A stretch of 57,856 nt of DNA from Pseudomonadota bacterium (lineage in GTDB: Bacteria; Pseudomonadota; Gammaproteobacteria; Nitrosococcales; Methylophagaceae), in assembly GCA_030576275.1 (NCBI GenBank), contig JALIBN010000012.1:190507-248362 (forward strand), written 5' to 3'. Positions 25,352-37,663 of the stretch are shown here, piece after piece; position 1 is the first letter of the stretch, and every line of letters begins with the position of its first letter. Under the pieces are notes generated by a model, which worked only from the letters and a program-made list of their open reading frames with translations, was not told where the DNA came from and searched no databases. The translations under genes were made by a program, and so were the position numbers.

Positions 25352-26238
25352 GACTCGTCTTTACGCTGTTTACCTAATTGTACAAAAGCCTGCATATAAG
25401 AAACCTCTACGTCACTTTCTCGCATCGCGGCAAATAAGGTTTTAGTTAAGCCTTTTTCCCCTAAACGTATCGTTTTGACAGGTAGTTTTTGACAATACTC
25501 ATCGGCTAACCAGCCAGGTAAAACGGTTAGGCCACGATTGAGCCCAACCATTTGGACCATTATATCGAGCGATTCTATTGCTTTGGTTTTTGGGTTAATG
25601 GCTGCAGGTAATAAAAACTGGGTAAAGATATCAAGTCGATCATGGGCAACGGGGAATGTCAGTAATTTTTCATTACTTAGTTGCTCTGCACTGATGGAGT
25701 CATAACTTGCTAAAGGATGTGAATCGGCCACTAATAAGACCAATTCATAGTCAAATAATGGCTCATAAATTATGCCTGGTATGGCCTCCACATCGGGTGT
25801 AACTAGCAAATCAACATGATGATTGAGTAAACCTTCTAAGCCAGAAAATTGAAATTTGTTCACGATATCAACATCCATATCAGGCATCGCGATTAAAAAA
25901 TTAGCTAATATGCCTTTGAGCCATTCATAACAGGGATGACATTCTACGCCCAGGCGTAATACGCCCATTCGTCCTTCACCAAAGGCCTGTAGGGTTTTCT
26001 CCGTTTGTTCTAGCACCGGCAATACTTGTCTGGCGACTCGCAGTAATAGTTCTCCGGCTTGAGTAAGACGTAATTGCCGGCCATCACGCTGCCAAAGTGA
26101 AACTTCGAGTTTCTTTTCTAAATAGCGGATCTGATGTGATAAGGCTGGTTGGGTTAGAAATAAAGCGTTGGCTGCAGCCGTCAGAGTGCCGTTATCAGCT
26201 AAAGATTTAATAATTTTTAAGTGAGATCGTTCAATCAT
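25348..26238 (-). CDS. metR: LysR-family regulator MetR
   Basis: 296 residues. N-terminal winged helix ([37 protein letters not shown]) and a co-inducer domain starting [15 protein letters not shown], typical of MetR, which senses homocysteine. Divergent from metE with about 100 bases between the start codons, the classical metR-metE arrangement. Confidence 0.93.
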   Translation of the reverse strand: MIERSHLKIIKSLADNGTLTAAANALFLTQPALSHQIRYLEKKLEVSLWQRDGRQLRLTQAGELLLRVARQVLPVLEQTEKTLQAFGEGRMGVLRLGVECHPCYEWLKGILANFLIAMPDMDVDIVNKFQFSGLEGLLNHHVDLLVTPDVEAIPGIIYEPLFDYELVLLVADSHPLASYDSISAEQLSNEKLLTFPVAHDRLDIFTQFLLPAAINPKTKAIESLDIMVQMVGLNRGLTVLPGWLADEYCQKLPVKTIRLGEKGLTKTLFAAMRESDVEVSYMQAFVQLGKQRKDES

Positions 26239-26339
26239 CTATTAGAAATACTTATAAGTTGTATAAAAAACATCATTATTGCTCATGGGTTGTACGCTTT
26301 ACAATAGTGTTTTTTAAATGCACATGTAAGGACAGCACG
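26239..26339. promoter_or_regulatory. metR-metE divergent control region
   Basis: Hundred-base gap holding both promoters. A palindrome ACTTATAAGT occurs at about 26248-26257; a canonical MetR box (TGAA-N5-TTCA) is not evident by eye. AAGGA lies about 7 bases before the metE ATG. Confidence 0.45.
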
Positions 26340-28622
26340 ATGATTAAGACGCATAGCCTTGGTTTCCCTAGGATAGGAAGCCATAGACAACTTAAATTTG
26401 CCTTAGAATCTTATTGGCGAGGGAGCATCAACGAAAATGATTTACAGCAACTTGGTCAAACACTTCGTCAAGCACATTGGCAGTTGCAAGGCGATCTAGA
26501 TTATTTGCCAGTGGGCGATTTCTCTTTTTATGACCATGTATTGGACACCAGTGCCTTAGTAGGTAATTTGCCGTCACGAAGTGATGCCGATGCCAGTTCA
26601 CTGGATCGTTATTTTCAGGTTGCCCGTGGTCAATCACATGCGAGTAGTCATTGTCAGCATGTTTCCGCCGGTGAAATGACCAAATGGTTTGATACTAATT
26701 ATCACTATATCGTTCCAGAATTTGATGCCAAGAGTTCATTTGAATTATATGCTGAGAACTTAACTGCCCAAATTGAACAAGCAAAATTACATCATAAAAA
26801 CATCAAGCCAGTTATCCTTGGCCCTGTCAGTTATTTATGGTTGGGCAAAACAAAAGATAATAGTGACAAACTACATTTACTTGATGACCTAGTCGCGATT
26901 TATGAGCAGTTACTCATTAAATTTTCAGATCATGGTGTGGAATGGGTGCAAATTGATGAACCTATTTTAGTGACGGAATTAGACTCCTCGTGGCAGCAAG
27001 CATTCAAACACGCTTATTTTTTGCTCAACAAAGCGCCCGTTAAATTGTTATTAACCAGTTATTTTGGTCAATTAAAGGAAAACTTACACCTAGCCTGTGA
27101 ATTACCGGTTGCTGGTCTGCAGATTGACGCTATCAATGCCTATGATGAAATTAAGCAAGTCGTAGACTGGTTACCAACGCATAAAATTTTATCGCTGGGA
27201 GTGATTAATGGCCGAAATATTTGGAAAACGGATCTTAATTTGACACTAGATTGGCTTGAACCTTTGCAGGCCCGACTAAAAGATAGGTTATGGTTGGCCC
27301 CTTCTTGTTCATTACTTCATGTACCAGTTGATCTAGCGTCTGAGGATGCACTTGATCCAGAGATAAAGTCATGGCTAGCTTTTGCAGTACAAAAACTGGC
27401 GGAGCTGAATATTGTTGCCACTGCATTAAATGCTGGGCGAGGGCAGGTAGCCGAACAGTTACTGGATAATGCATTGTCTATTCAGTCACGCAAACACTCT
27501 CAGCGGGCTCATAAACCTGCAGTGCAGACTCGTCTTACCAGCTTAGATGCTGATATATATCAGCGCCAAAATCCTTATCAGCATCGAGCGAAGCTTCAAC
27601 AGCAACGTTTTAAGCTTCCGTTATTTCCCACTACAACCATTGGTTCATTTCCACAAACTCCAGAAATTCGCCAAGCTAGAAAGCAATTTCGTTTAGGCGA
27701 AATAAATGCTGAACGCTACCAGACGTTCATTCGACAACAAATAAAATTTGCCATAGCAGAGCAAGAGACTATTGGTTTGGATGTATTAGTACATGGCGAA
27801 GCTGAACGTAATGATATGGTTGAATATTTTGGCCAGCAACTGGAAGGATATGCCTTTAGTGACTTAGGCTGGGTACAGTCATATGGCTCACGCTGTGTTA
27901 AACCGCCAATCATTTTTGGTGATGTCTCACGTGCTAAAGCGATGACTGTTGAAACAGCAGTTTATGCTCAATCTCTAAGTGATAAACCGGTGAAAGGTAT
28001 GCTTACAGGGCCAGTGACTTTGCTCAACTGGTCATTTGTTCGCGACGACCAGCCCCGTTCTGAAACGTGTTTGCAACTTGCACTTGCGGTACGCGATGAG
28101 GTGATTGACTTAGAACAAGCAGGGATCAATATTATTCAGATTGATGAGGCGGCTCTTCGCGAAGGGTTGCCATTACGCCAATCAGAATGGCAGGTATATT
28201 TAAATTGGGCGGTTCGTAGTTTCAAAATCAGTGCTAATGGTGTCCGTGACGAAACTCAAATTCATACCCATATGTGTTATTCCGAATTTAACGATATTAT
28301 CGCGGCCATTGTAGATATGGATGCTGATGTGATTACGATAGAAACATCACGCTCTGACATGGAACTGCTCGATGTATTTAACGAGTTTCACTATCCGTAT
28401 GAAATTGGACCGGGTGTTTATGACATACATTCACCCAATATTCCGACGGTAGATCAAATTGTGAGCTTGATGAAGAAAGCGGCCGAGCGTGTTCCCGCAG
28501 AACGATTATGGGTTAATCCGGACTGTGGCTTGAAAACACGCGCTTGGGCAGAAGTTAAACCAGCATTGACTGCAATGGTCGCCGCGAGTCAATTATTGCG
28601 AGAGCAGGCGTCAATAGAATAA
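26340..28622 (+). CDS. metE: cobalamin-independent methionine synthase
   Basis: Transfers methyl from methyl-tetrahydrofolate polyglutamate to homocysteine. 760 residues, two TIM-barrel halves (N-terminal [19 protein letters not shown]; linker; C-terminal [14 protein letters not shown]). Zinc ligands are visible: HTHMCYSEF and NPDCGLKTR, plus Glu in [10 protein letters not shown] start at ATG 26340 with a ribosome site, not the longer frame from 26259. A terminator follows. Confidence 0.97.
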   Translation: MIKTHSLGFPRIGSHRQLKFALESYWRGSINENDLQQLGQTLRQAHWQLQGDLDYLPVGDFSFYDHVLDTSALVGNLPSRSDADASSLDRYFQVARGQSHASSHCQHVSAGEMTKWFDTNYHYIVPEFDAKSSFELYAENLTAQIEQAKLHHKNIKPVILGPVSYLWLGKTKDNSDKLHLLDDLVAIYEQLLIKFSDHGVEWVQIDEPILVTELDSSWQQAFKHAYFLLNKAPVKLLLTSYFGQLKENLHLACELPVAGLQIDAINAYDEIKQVVDWLPTHKILSLGVINGRNIWKTDLNLTLDWLEPLQARLKDRLWLAPSCSLLHVPVDLASEDALDPEIKSWLAFAVQKLAELNIVATALNAGRGQVAEQLLDNALSIQSRKHSQRAHKPAVQTRLTSLDADIYQRQNPYQHRAKLQQQRFKLPLFPTTTIGSFPQTPEIRQARKQFRLGEINAERYQTFIRQQIKFAIAEQETIGLDVLVHGEAERNDMVEYFGQQLEGYAFSDLGWVQSYGSRCVKPPIIFGDVSRAKAMTVETAVYAQSLSDKPVKGMLTGPVTLLNWSFVRDDQPRSETCLQLALAVRDEVIDLEQAGINIIQIDEAALREGLPLRQSEWQVYLNWAVRSFKISANGVRDETQIHTHMCYSEFNDIIAAIVDMDADVITIETSRSDMELLDVFNEFHYPYEIGPGVYDIHSPNIPTVDQIVSLMKKAAERVPAERLWVNPDCGLKTRAWAEVKPALTAMVAASQLLREQASIE

Positions 28623-28631
28623 ACGGCTTAG

Positions 28632-28666
28632 GCAGTGGTGAGCATCAATGGTTATCACTGCTTTTA
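28632..28666 (+). terminator. metE terminator overlapping the convergent gene end
   Basis: GCAGTGGTGA pairs (two G-T pairs) with TTATCACTGC, then CTTTTAA. The hairpin reaches into the last codons of the opposing MfnB-like gene. Confidence 0.6.
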
Positions 28667-29337
28667 ATAGCTTGCTGGATCTGTTTCGCTAAATTTATCT
28701 GTAAACGCGTTGTACGTTGTCGTTGCATACATAAGGCACTTCGAAAACCTAGATAATCTGCAGCTAGGTGACTTAATACCGTTATATCTTCGAGCCGTAA
28801 TGCTCCCGCTAAGCCACACAATAAATTATGTTGTTTTGCGGCAGCAACAAATCGTTCTAGCGTCAATAAATCCCAGTGATCTAAAAGATGTTGACCATTT
28901 TTTATTGCGGTATCAACCATCACGCCATGAAACCCGCTAGCTTTTAACAATGGTAAATAATCTTCATTGGGTGAGCTATCGGCAAATATGACTGCGATAA
29001 CAGGTGTTGATAGTTTTTTTAGGGTGTCAGCCAATTCGATGATGCAATGTTGTAAGTTTTCATCAGCAAACAATCCAATCTTTACATAATCGACGCCAGA
29101 ACTTGCCATCTGGATCATGGCTGGCTTGATCTGTTCAGCTTGCATTGGTAAATCGCCAATCGTGGCACTGGTCATACAACGACCATCTATCATAGTGACA
29201 ATCTCACTAACAATTGCCACGCTCAATGCGCCTAGAGCACCCTGAGATGGGTTTTTCATGTCTAGAATGTCTGGTAGTACAGGTAGCAGGGCTTCTGCCT
29301 CTTCTAGCGATTGGACGCTGGCTAACCATTTACTCAT
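28645..29337 (-). CDS. MfnB-like (5-formylfuran-3-yl)methyl phosphate synthase (DUF556)
   Basis: 230-residue TIM-barrel protein. ILDMKNPSQGALGALS, DYVKIGLFAD and MVDTAIKNGQHLLDHWD carry the three conserved lysines of the MfnB family (Lys28 here equals the archaeal N-terminal catalytic Lys). MfnB condenses two glyceraldehyde-3-phosphates into the furan precursor of methanofuran; methylotrophic bacteria use a methanofuran analogue in formyltransferase/hydrolase. The start is ATG 29337, which overlaps the upstream stop by 8 bases. Last gene of the C1-cofactor operon. Confidence 0.85.
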   Translation of the reverse strand: MSKWLASVQSLEEAEALLPVLPDILDMKNPSQGALGALSVAIVSEIVTMIDGRCMTSATIGDLPMQAEQIKPAMIQMASSGVDYVKIGLFADENLQHCIIELADTLKKLSTPVIAVIFADSSPNEDYLPLLKASGFHGVMVDTAIKNGQHLLDHWDLLTLERFVAAAKQHNLLCGLAGALRLEDITVLSHLAADYLGFRSALCMQRQRTTRLQINLAKQIQQAIKSSDNH

Positions 29338-29911
29338 TAAGTTCAATACCTGCATCTTTTATTTTTGCCATTAACCAACCCCAGGCCTCTAATTCGCGTT
29401 GCCCAGCGGTTTTGTCGATAGCGATAGTTAAGTATGCAATTTCTTGTTGAATTTTTTCAACAGGTAATATTGTCAACCGACTCACTAATATTGCCGCATC
29501 TATGACTGCGCATTGAGCACGATTAAAGCCTCGAAAGGGCGCATGAGTTTGTTCGTAAACTACTGTCCCTTCAAAGCTAGCGCGAGGGCTGTCATCATCA
29601 AAGGCCACAATTTCTAACTCACTATGGGCTAAAGCTTGGCTCAAATATTGACCAAGAATTTGTTGACAAGGCATGGTGGACCAATTTCGATGTCCCGTCA
29701 TTGAACCGGCAAATATACGTACATCATCAGTATAGTTGATTGTACATTGGCGATGCCGTTTTAAGTTTTCATAGGTAGTTGATGGTTTAAATGGCTTTAT
29801 TACGAAGTGACCATTCACTTCTGTTATGCCCATTGGTGCTGAATGTGTTCTGCCATCAGCTGATAATGTAGTCACGATTACTTCGTGAATTTTACTTTCA
29901 AGCAGTGCCAC
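29330..29911 (-). CDS. DUF447 family flavin-binding-like protein
   Basis: 193 residues. The start IHEVIVTTLSADGRTHSAPMG followed by RHRQCTINYTDDVRIFAGS and FRGFNRAQCAVIDAAILVSR is the DUF447 pattern, a split-barrel fold related to FMN-binding proteins. Family members sit in tetrahydromethanopterin/methanofuran gene clusters of archaea and methylotrophic bacteria, and are thought to be needed for cofactor synthesis; the reaction is not established. Overlaps both neighbours by 8-14 bases. Confidence 0.85.
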   Translation of the reverse strand: MALLESKIHEVIVTTLSADGRTHSAPMGITEVNGHFVIKPFKPSTTYENLKRHRQCTINYTDDVRIFAGSMTGHRNWSTMPCQQILGQYLSQALAHSELEIVAFDDDSPRASFEGTVVYEQTHAPFRGFNRAQCAVIDAAILVSRLTILPVEKIQQEIAYLTIAIDKTAGQRELEAWGWLMAKIKDAGIELNE

Positions 29912-31307
29912 ATTTCTTCCCTGTCTTTATTGTTGTGCCTTCGGCTTTTTGTTGCGTTAGATCTTCTTCAACTCTATTGCTTGCACAACCCCAGGTTAAC
30001 TCTTCATCTTGGGTATAGCGCTTGCCTAATTGCCAAGCTATTTGTGCTTTTGCTAGTTCAGCTCCTAGATAAAATGCATGACCGGTATCATCTTTCAAAT
30101 CCAGTTGGGGATAGAATGCAAAGGGATCAATATCTTGCATTAAACCATCACGATTAAACATATAGATCCCCTGTTTAGCGACTTTAATTCGATAATTGGG
30201 ATCTTTAATGTTACTCGCTAATTCTGCAATCTCTTTTGCTGTATCGGGGAAGGGGCGGCGGTCATGAGTGACTAATAAATCAGCCGTAAAATCGCGTGGC
30301 AAGCTGCTATCTTCACGAGCTGCAAACATCATCCGGCGAGCGATATCTGCTTCTCTTATTGCTTTACAGGCGTGAGGACTCACTTCAGTTGCAAGTACAT
30401 TCGTTATTCGAAGTTCTGAGATAATGCCAAACAATAGTGCATTAATACCACTGGTATCGGCATCGGTCAGTTCGGTTAAATTGCCTACGCCCATCATCAT
30501 CGGTGCATCTGGGTAACGTCGTCGTAGCTCATGGTAACGAACTATCGAATTTGTAAAACCAAAATGAATAGGTTCAATGATGGGATCGGCAATCCATGGC
30601 CGGTTGATTTTGTCCATCAATTCCATGGCTCGCTCTAGCGATTCTAGCGAACCACGTTCAGCGGGAACTAGGATGGGTACGGTATCCATCTCTTCTGCTA
30701 GATGATAGGTTTTCTCAGTCAAACTAAGCACAAAATCTGCTCCTGCCTTGCCGGCACGACGCAAATCATTTATCTCTAATGAATCAACACTGACTTTAAA
30801 CCCCGCTTCATGTAAAGCGGCAATGGCTTCCTCCATGTGCGGAAATTTTTCTTCTGGTAGACAGCCAATATCAATCACATTGGCACCATTGTCTCGGTAA
30901 TAGTTTGCACGTTCCAATATGCTCGTAATATCACGATCTGGCGCGTCAACTATTTCAGCAAAGATGTTGACATCATAGCGACTTAAATCGGGTTGTTTTC
31001 GTTCGCGACCAAAAAAAATTGGTAGATCTTTGACTTCTTCAGGACCTCGAATTATCGATACACCGAGTTGCTGGCTAAGTAGTTCTAAATCACCCCGACA
31101 TCTGCCGGGTACAATGACTTGGTCACTATCGGCAATTATTTCTTTGGTTAAACGACGGCCTATCATTTTATCTGTCATCAAGGCAGCAACCGATAAGCCG
31201 AGTTGATGAATACGGTAATCAAAAGGGAGCGGAGTCATTTCTTGCAAGACTTTATGTAAGCCTAGCTCAGCAAGTTTACCGGTCAGAAAGAGTAGCTTTT
31301 CGCTCAT
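29898..31307 (-). CDS. dihydropteroate-synthase-like protein (DUF6513), tetrahydromethanopterin pathway
   Basis: 469 residues. An N-terminal domain (MSEKLLFLTGKLAELGLHKV ... DSDQVIVPGRCRGDLE) precedes a pterin-binding TIM barrel like dihydropteroate synthase (NIFAEIVDAPDRD, NGANVIDIGCLPEE, KVSVDSLEINDLRRAGKAGA, ADPIIEPIHFG). In methylotrophs and methanogens such proteins are assigned to tetrahydromethanopterin synthesis, plausibly joining the pterin and arylamine parts. Its ATG overlaps the upstream stop by four bases (ATGA). A long C-terminal extension ends in Lys/Cys. Confidence 0.87.
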   Translation of the reverse strand: MSEKLLFLTGKLAELGLHKVLQEMTPLPFDYRIHQLGLSVAALMTDKMIGRRLTKEIIADSDQVIVPGRCRGDLELLSQQLGVSIIRGPEEVKDLPIFFGRERKQPDLSRYDVNIFAEIVDAPDRDITSILERANYYRDNGANVIDIGCLPEEKFPHMEEAIAALHEAGFKVSVDSLEINDLRRAGKAGADFVLSLTEKTYHLAEEMDTVPILVPAERGSLESLERAMELMDKINRPWIADPIIEPIHFGFTNSIVRYHELRRRYPDAPMMMGVGNLTELTDADTSGINALLFGIISELRITNVLATEVSPHACKAIREADIARRMMFAAREDSSLPRDFTADLLVTHDRRPFPDTAKEIAELASNIKDPNYRIKVAKQGIYMFNRDGLMQDIDPFAFYPQLDLKDDTGHAFYLGAELAKAQIAWQLGKRYTQDEELTWGCASNRVEEDLTQQKAEGTTIKTGKKCGTA

Positions 31308-31855
31308 TTATTAATTTCTGCGAGGCGTAGTTTTATTGCGACGAGTAATCTTTCGGGGTTTTCCACTACCGTTGTCGCTTCAAATGATCGTAATTTATGG
31401 GTGTGAGCAAGATCAACTCGTCTAGGCCACAATCTCACCGTACGATCTGGGGCAGGGGTATCTATTTCTTCTTCAGTATCACAAGCTAATACGATGCATG
31501 GTATGCGGCATTTTCCTGCTTGTGCAAAAGCGTTGGTTACCAAACTGTCTGACAAGCCTAGGACCATTTTAGCGACGGTATTTGATGTCGCTGGCGCAAC
31601 GACAAGTGTGTGATAATCACCACGATAAAACAAACCCACAGGAGGAGCGCTTGCTGCCCGATCACGATACACACGACTATTAAGATTGATGTTTTTTGGA
31701 TCATGACCGTACATTCGAAGCACTTCTTCGCCTGCACGACTATAAAATATGTCGATATTGTCTAATTCACGGATGATATCTAAGCATTCATCTAGATAAT
31801 GACCTGATCCTGTCACGGCCCAAGCGAGACGTGGTTTTTCTGGTGCTGATTGCAT
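31304..31855 (-). CDS. AfpA/DmrB-family flavoprotein (putative dihydromethanopterin reductase)
   Basis: 183-residue flavoprotein-superfamily member. LAWAVTGSGHYLDECLDII binds the flavin phosphate region; YHTLVVAPATSNTVAKMVLG and SDSLVTNAFAQA are flavin-site blocks; a Cys-containing IPCIVLACDTEEE follows. Homologues (archaeal AfpA, bacterial DmrB) bind FMN; DmrB performs the last reduction to tetrahydromethanopterin. First gene of the operon, in line with that role. Which of the two activities applies here is inference. Confidence 0.85.
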   Translation of the reverse strand: MQSAPEKPRLAWAVTGSGHYLDECLDIIRELDNIDIFYSRAGEEVLRMYGHDPKNINLNSRVYRDRAASAPPVGLFYRGDYHTLVVAPATSNTVAKMVLGLSDSLVTNAFAQAGKCRIPCIVLACDTEEEIDTPAPDRTVRLWPRRVDLAHTHKLRSFEATTVVENPERLLVAIKLRLAEINK

Positions 31856-31992
31856 TCTGGGAACCTTATTAACAAGCTGGTTCGGTAATTTTGCCAGACT
31901 CAGGCTTGTTAGTAAAAATAAGATAGTTAAGGCAACTCATTTTACGATAGAATTACCTTATTAATATTATGCAATTATGGAGCTTAATCACT

Positions 31993-33315
31993 ATGGCAGC
32001 AACAGATAATACAATTCCTAAGATCGTTGTAGTGGGCGGTGGTGCTGGTGGACTCGAATTGGTTACTAGCTTAGGCAAAAAACTTGGTAAAAAAGGCAAA
32101 GCCGCGGTTACTTTGATTGACAGCACGCACACACATATCTGGAAACCTTTATTGCACGAAGTTGCTGCGGGTACGCTTGATTCTCACGAAGATGAACTTG
32201 AATATCTTGGTCAAGCCATGTGTAGTGGTTTTCGTTTCCGCTTGGGTCGAATGGAAGGCCTGGATCGTGAAAAGAAACTGGTTAACGTTGCTGCTACCTG
32301 TAATGCTGCTGGCGTAGAAATTATTCCTGCCCGCAGTTTTGCTTATGACTATTTAATCATTGCTGTTGGCAGTGTTAGTCATGATTTTGGTATTAAAGGT
32401 ATCGCTGAAAACTGCCTGTTTTTGGACACGACTCAACAAGCCGAACATTTCCAATCCCAATTGATCGAAGCTTATTTACGTGCTCATACGCAAGGTAAAC
32501 CTGTTAATGATGGCCAGTTAGATATTGCAATTGTTGGTGCCGGCGCTACTGGGGTCGAATTGAGTGCCCAATTACACGAAGTATCACATTTACTTACTGC
32601 CTATGGTTTAGATGAAGTTAAGCCTACGGATGTAAAAATCAGCATTATTGAAGCCGCTCATCGAGTATTGCCTGGACTACCTGAGAATTTATCAGCAGCC
32701 ACTGAAAAAGAATTGGCTAAATTAGGGGTTACCGTTTTAACAAACGAACGTGTAACTGAAGTCACTGCTACAGAAATTAAAACTGAAAGCGGTAAAGTTA
32801 TCCCTGCAGCCATTAAAGTTTGGGCTGCCGGCATTAAAGGGCCAGATTTTCTTAAAGATATTGCTGGTCTAGAAACCAATTGGATGAACCAGTTAGTGGT
32901 TAAACAAACATTACAGACCACGCTTGATGATGACATTTATGCTATCGGTGATTGCTGTGCTTGTAAATGGTTGGGTCACGATGAAAATGTTCCACCACGT
33001 GCACAAGCTGCTCATCAAATGGCCTCACATGTTTGTAAATCTATAGTTCGTCGTATGGCTAATAAAGAAGTAACTGAATACGCTTATCATGACTATGGCT
33101 CACTTGTATCATTAGGAAGATACAGCACTGTTGGTAATATGATGGGTAATTTGAGTAAAGGTAGCTTGATGATCGAAGGCTTTATGGCCCGTTTAATGTA
33201 CTTATCTTTATATAAAATGCATCAAGTAGCCTTGTTCGGTATCTTTCGTGTCGCCATGCTTTCCTTGTCACACTTATTCCGTCGAAGTGTTCACCCTAAG
33301 ATCAAGCTTCACTAA
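31993..33315 (+). CDS. NDH-2-like NAD(P)H:quinone dehydrogenase
   Basis: 440-residue FAD protein with two dinucleotide folds: KIVVVGGGAGGLELVTSLGK near the start and IAIVGAGATGVELSAQLHE near residue 180; DIYAIGDCCACK is the second FAD motif. A hydrophobic C-terminus (LMYLSLYKMHQVALFGIFRV) fits membrane association. Type II NADH dehydrogenases pass electrons to quinone without proton pumping. I prefer ATG 31993 (GGAG upstream) to ATG 31969. No operon partner. Confidence 0.9.
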   Translation: MAATDNTIPKIVVVGGGAGGLELVTSLGKKLGKKGKAAVTLIDSTHTHIWKPLLHEVAAGTLDSHEDELEYLGQAMCSGFRFRLGRMEGLDREKKLVNVAATCNAAGVEIIPARSFAYDYLIIAVGSVSHDFGIKGIAENCLFLDTTQQAEHFQSQLIEAYLRAHTQGKPVNDGQLDIAIVGAGATGVELSAQLHEVSHLLTAYGLDEVKPTDVKISIIEAAHRVLPGLPENLSAATEKELAKLGVTVLTNERVTEVTATEIKTESGKVIPAAIKVWAAGIKGPDFLKDIAGLETNWMNQLVVKQTLQTTLDDDIYAIGDCCACKWLGHDENVPPRAQAAHQMASHVCKSIVRRMANKEVTEYAYHDYGSLVSLGRYSTVGNMMGNLSKGSLMIEGFMARLMYLSLYKMHQVALFGIFRVAMLSLSHLFRRSVHPKIKLH

Positions 33316-33346
33316 AATATTAGATCACTGTTAAATTTAACGGTAC

Positions 33347-33904
33347 TTATTTTAACGACATCCGTTCAGTAATACCCGATTTTGCAATATGATGTTTAAT
33401 TACGGCAGCGAGATGTAAGGTAATTAATGCAATAAAGGTAAAGGCTAAGACCTCATGTACTTCACTAAACGTGTCACGCATTACGCTGTCTGCTTCCGCA
33501 AGTCGAGGTAGAACTATGCCCCAAAACTTTGTATCGTAACTACTGTACATCGATTGTAAATAACCCGACATCGGCATAGCAATCATCACAACATATAATA
33601 GTCCCTGAGCAATGCTAGCGGTCTTTTGTTCCCATTTACTCACAGTGTCTGGTAGTGCAGGGGCTTTATGCGTTAATCGCCAGATTACGCGTAATACAAT
33701 AAGCATAGCGGCTGTAAGTCCTAAGGACTTATGCATTAAAAAATAAAATGCTCGTACACTTTCTTCGCCTGGTGGTAGCTCTGATTGTTTAGGTAATTCA
33801 ACCATATATAAACCTAGGCCTATCATCGTTAAGACAATAACGGCGATTAGCCAGTGCAAAATTATCTGTACGCGGTCATATTTCAAGATAGTATTACTTG
33901 TCAT
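33347..33904 (-). CDS. cytochrome b561 (CybB-type)
   Basis: 185-residue four-helix membrane cytochrome. Haem-ligand-type histidines: ILHWLIAVIV, FLMHKSLGLTAAM, EVHEVLAFTFIALITLHLAA. YDRVQIILHW at the start is the family signature. Functions as a quinol-linked or superoxide-oxidising haem protein; exact donor not visible. ATG 33904 with GGAG a few bases upstream is preferred over an ATG 12 bases earlier. Downstream of gyrB but separated from it by a terminator. Confidence 0.9.
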   Translation of the reverse strand: MTSNTILKYDRVQIILHWLIAVIVLTMIGLGLYMVELPKQSELPPGEESVRAFYFLMHKSLGLTAAMLIVLRVIWRLTHKAPALPDTVSKWEQKTASIAQGLLYVVMIAMPMSGYLQSMYSSYDTKFWGIVLPRLAEADSVMRDTFSEVHEVLAFTFIALITLHLAAVIKHHIAKSGITERMSLK

Positions 33905-33934
33905 CGAGCTCTCCATAAAGTGTCATTCAGTAAA

Positions 33935-33973
33935 AACAAAAGGTCATAATAATGAATATTATGACCTTTTGTT
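33935..33973 (-). terminator. gyrB terminator
   Basis: Long hairpin AACAAAAGGTCATAATA / TATTATGACCTTTTGTT with a five-base loop, 37 bases past the gyrB stop and just before the cytochrome b561 start. Confidence 0.8.
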
Positions 33974-34009
33974 ATTAGAAATAATTCCTGCGTGAGTGCA
34001 GTGCTTAAA

Positions 34010-36475
<2,466 letters not shown>

Positions 36476-36519
36476 TTACTCTTTATATCATTTTGTTGAT
36501 AGTTGGTGGTATTAAGCTT

Positions 36520-37602
36520 CTATTTTCGCCCATGTTTCACGTGAAACACTGTCGCTGATTTATCTGATTCTAAACTCTTAACTAAAGAATAATCTGTACT
36601 GCTGATAAACGATTGAACTGGTAGTTTTGCCAGTTCATTCAGTATTATTTGTTGGTGATGCTGATCAAGTTCAGAGCTGATATCGTCTATTAATAAAATA
36701 CTTCGTGTGTGTTGGGCACTATCAAGTGTGATTTCCGCTTGCGCCATACTTAAGGCAAGTACAAATAATTTTTGTTGGCCACGTGAAAATATTTCAGCAG
36801 GATCAGCGCCATTTATATTAAATGACCAATCGGCTGCGTGACTCCCCGAGCGCGTATAACCTAATTTTTTATCTCGTTCTAGATTTGTATTCAGCACCTC
36901 AATTAACGAGTGCTCTTTTGACCATCCCGATTTAAATTGCAGAGCAAAATCTACGCCAGTAAACTCTGGGCATAATCTCGGGAAAATTATGCTGAATTTT
37001 TCTAGTATTAGCTCTAATTGCTGTTGCCTTAGACGGGTAATTTGCTCGCCATACTCTGCGAGATGAGTGTCCCAAAGTTGAATTTCTTGATCTTTTTTAT
37101 GTTGTCGTAAGGCAGAATTACGCTGTTGGACAACTTTTCGGTAAGATTGCCACTGATAATTGAAACTCGGTTCCACGTGAAACAATCCCCAGTCTAGTAG
37201 TTGTCGACGATAGCGAGGGCCTTGTTCGAAGAACTGGTGACAGTTAGCTGGAATAAGTTGTAATGGAAGTTGAGATGCGAGATCAGATAGCCGTTTTAAT
37301 GGCTGACTGTTAAGGCGGATTTGTAGACCTTGTGTGAGATCAAACTGTAATCCAACAGGAACATCGCGAGTTGTTCTAGCTATAACTTGTAACTTTTGGT
37401 GGCCAAATTGAACGGCATTTTTTAAAAAACGTGTTCTAAATGATCGACCTAAAGACAGTAGGTGAACAGCTTCAAGTATGGTTGTTTTCCCTGAACCATT
37501 GTCACCTAGTATCAAGTTGATGCCTGACGACGGTTGAATGATTAATTCAGTGATATTGCGTAGATTTGTGATGGTGAGTTGCTTTAGCACCAGCAGATCC
37601 AT
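36520..37602 (-). CDS. recF: RecF recombination mediator
   Basis: 360 residues, SMC-like ATPase loading RecA at gaps. Walker A GDNGSGKTTILEA; signature-type FSRGQQKLFVLALSMAQ; Walker B ILLIDDISSELD. The coding sequence carries two ParB-binding (parS) sequences. Upstream is rubredoxin reductase instead of dnaN, so the usual dnaA-dnaN-recF-gyrB string is broken. Confidence 0.97.
   Translation of the reverse strand: MDLLVLKQLTITNLRNITELIIQPSSGINLILGDNGSGKTTILEAVHLLSLGRSFRTRFLKNAVQFGHQKLQVIARTTRDVPVGLQFDLTQGLQIRLNSQPLKRLSDLASQLPLQLIPANCHQFFEQGPRYRRQLLDWGLFHVEPSFNYQWQSYRKVVQQRNSALRQHKKDQEIQLWDTHLAEYGEQITRLRQQQLELILEKFSIIFPRLCPEFTGVDFALQFKSGWSKEHSLIEVLNTNLERDKKLGYTRSGSHAADWSFNINGADPAEIFSRGQQKLFVLALSMAQAEITLDSAQHTRSILLIDDISSELDQHHQQIILNELAKLPVQSFISSTDYSLVKSLESDKSATVFHVKHGRK
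36533..36548. other. parS site 1 (perfect consensus)
   Basis: TGTTTCACGTGAAACA, a 16-base palindrome identical to the bacterial chromosomal ParB-binding consensus. It lies within the last codons of recF (encoding VFHVKHG). Confidence 0.88.
37169..37184. other. parS site 2 (15 of 16 consensus)
   Basis: GGTTCCACGTGAAACA, differing from the consensus TGTTNCACGTGAAACA only at the first base. It lies inside recF (encoding LFHVEPS), 636 bases from site 1. Confidence 0.78.
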
Positions 37603-37663
37603 AAGGAAGTAAAACCCATTACTTTACTGGAAAAGTCGGTGTACATAAATAAACCGTTATTGT

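Noticed and set aside
36774-36790. Third CACGTG in recF as a parS site
   Set aside because: Flanking bases match the ParB consensus poorly (five mismatches), unlike the other two.
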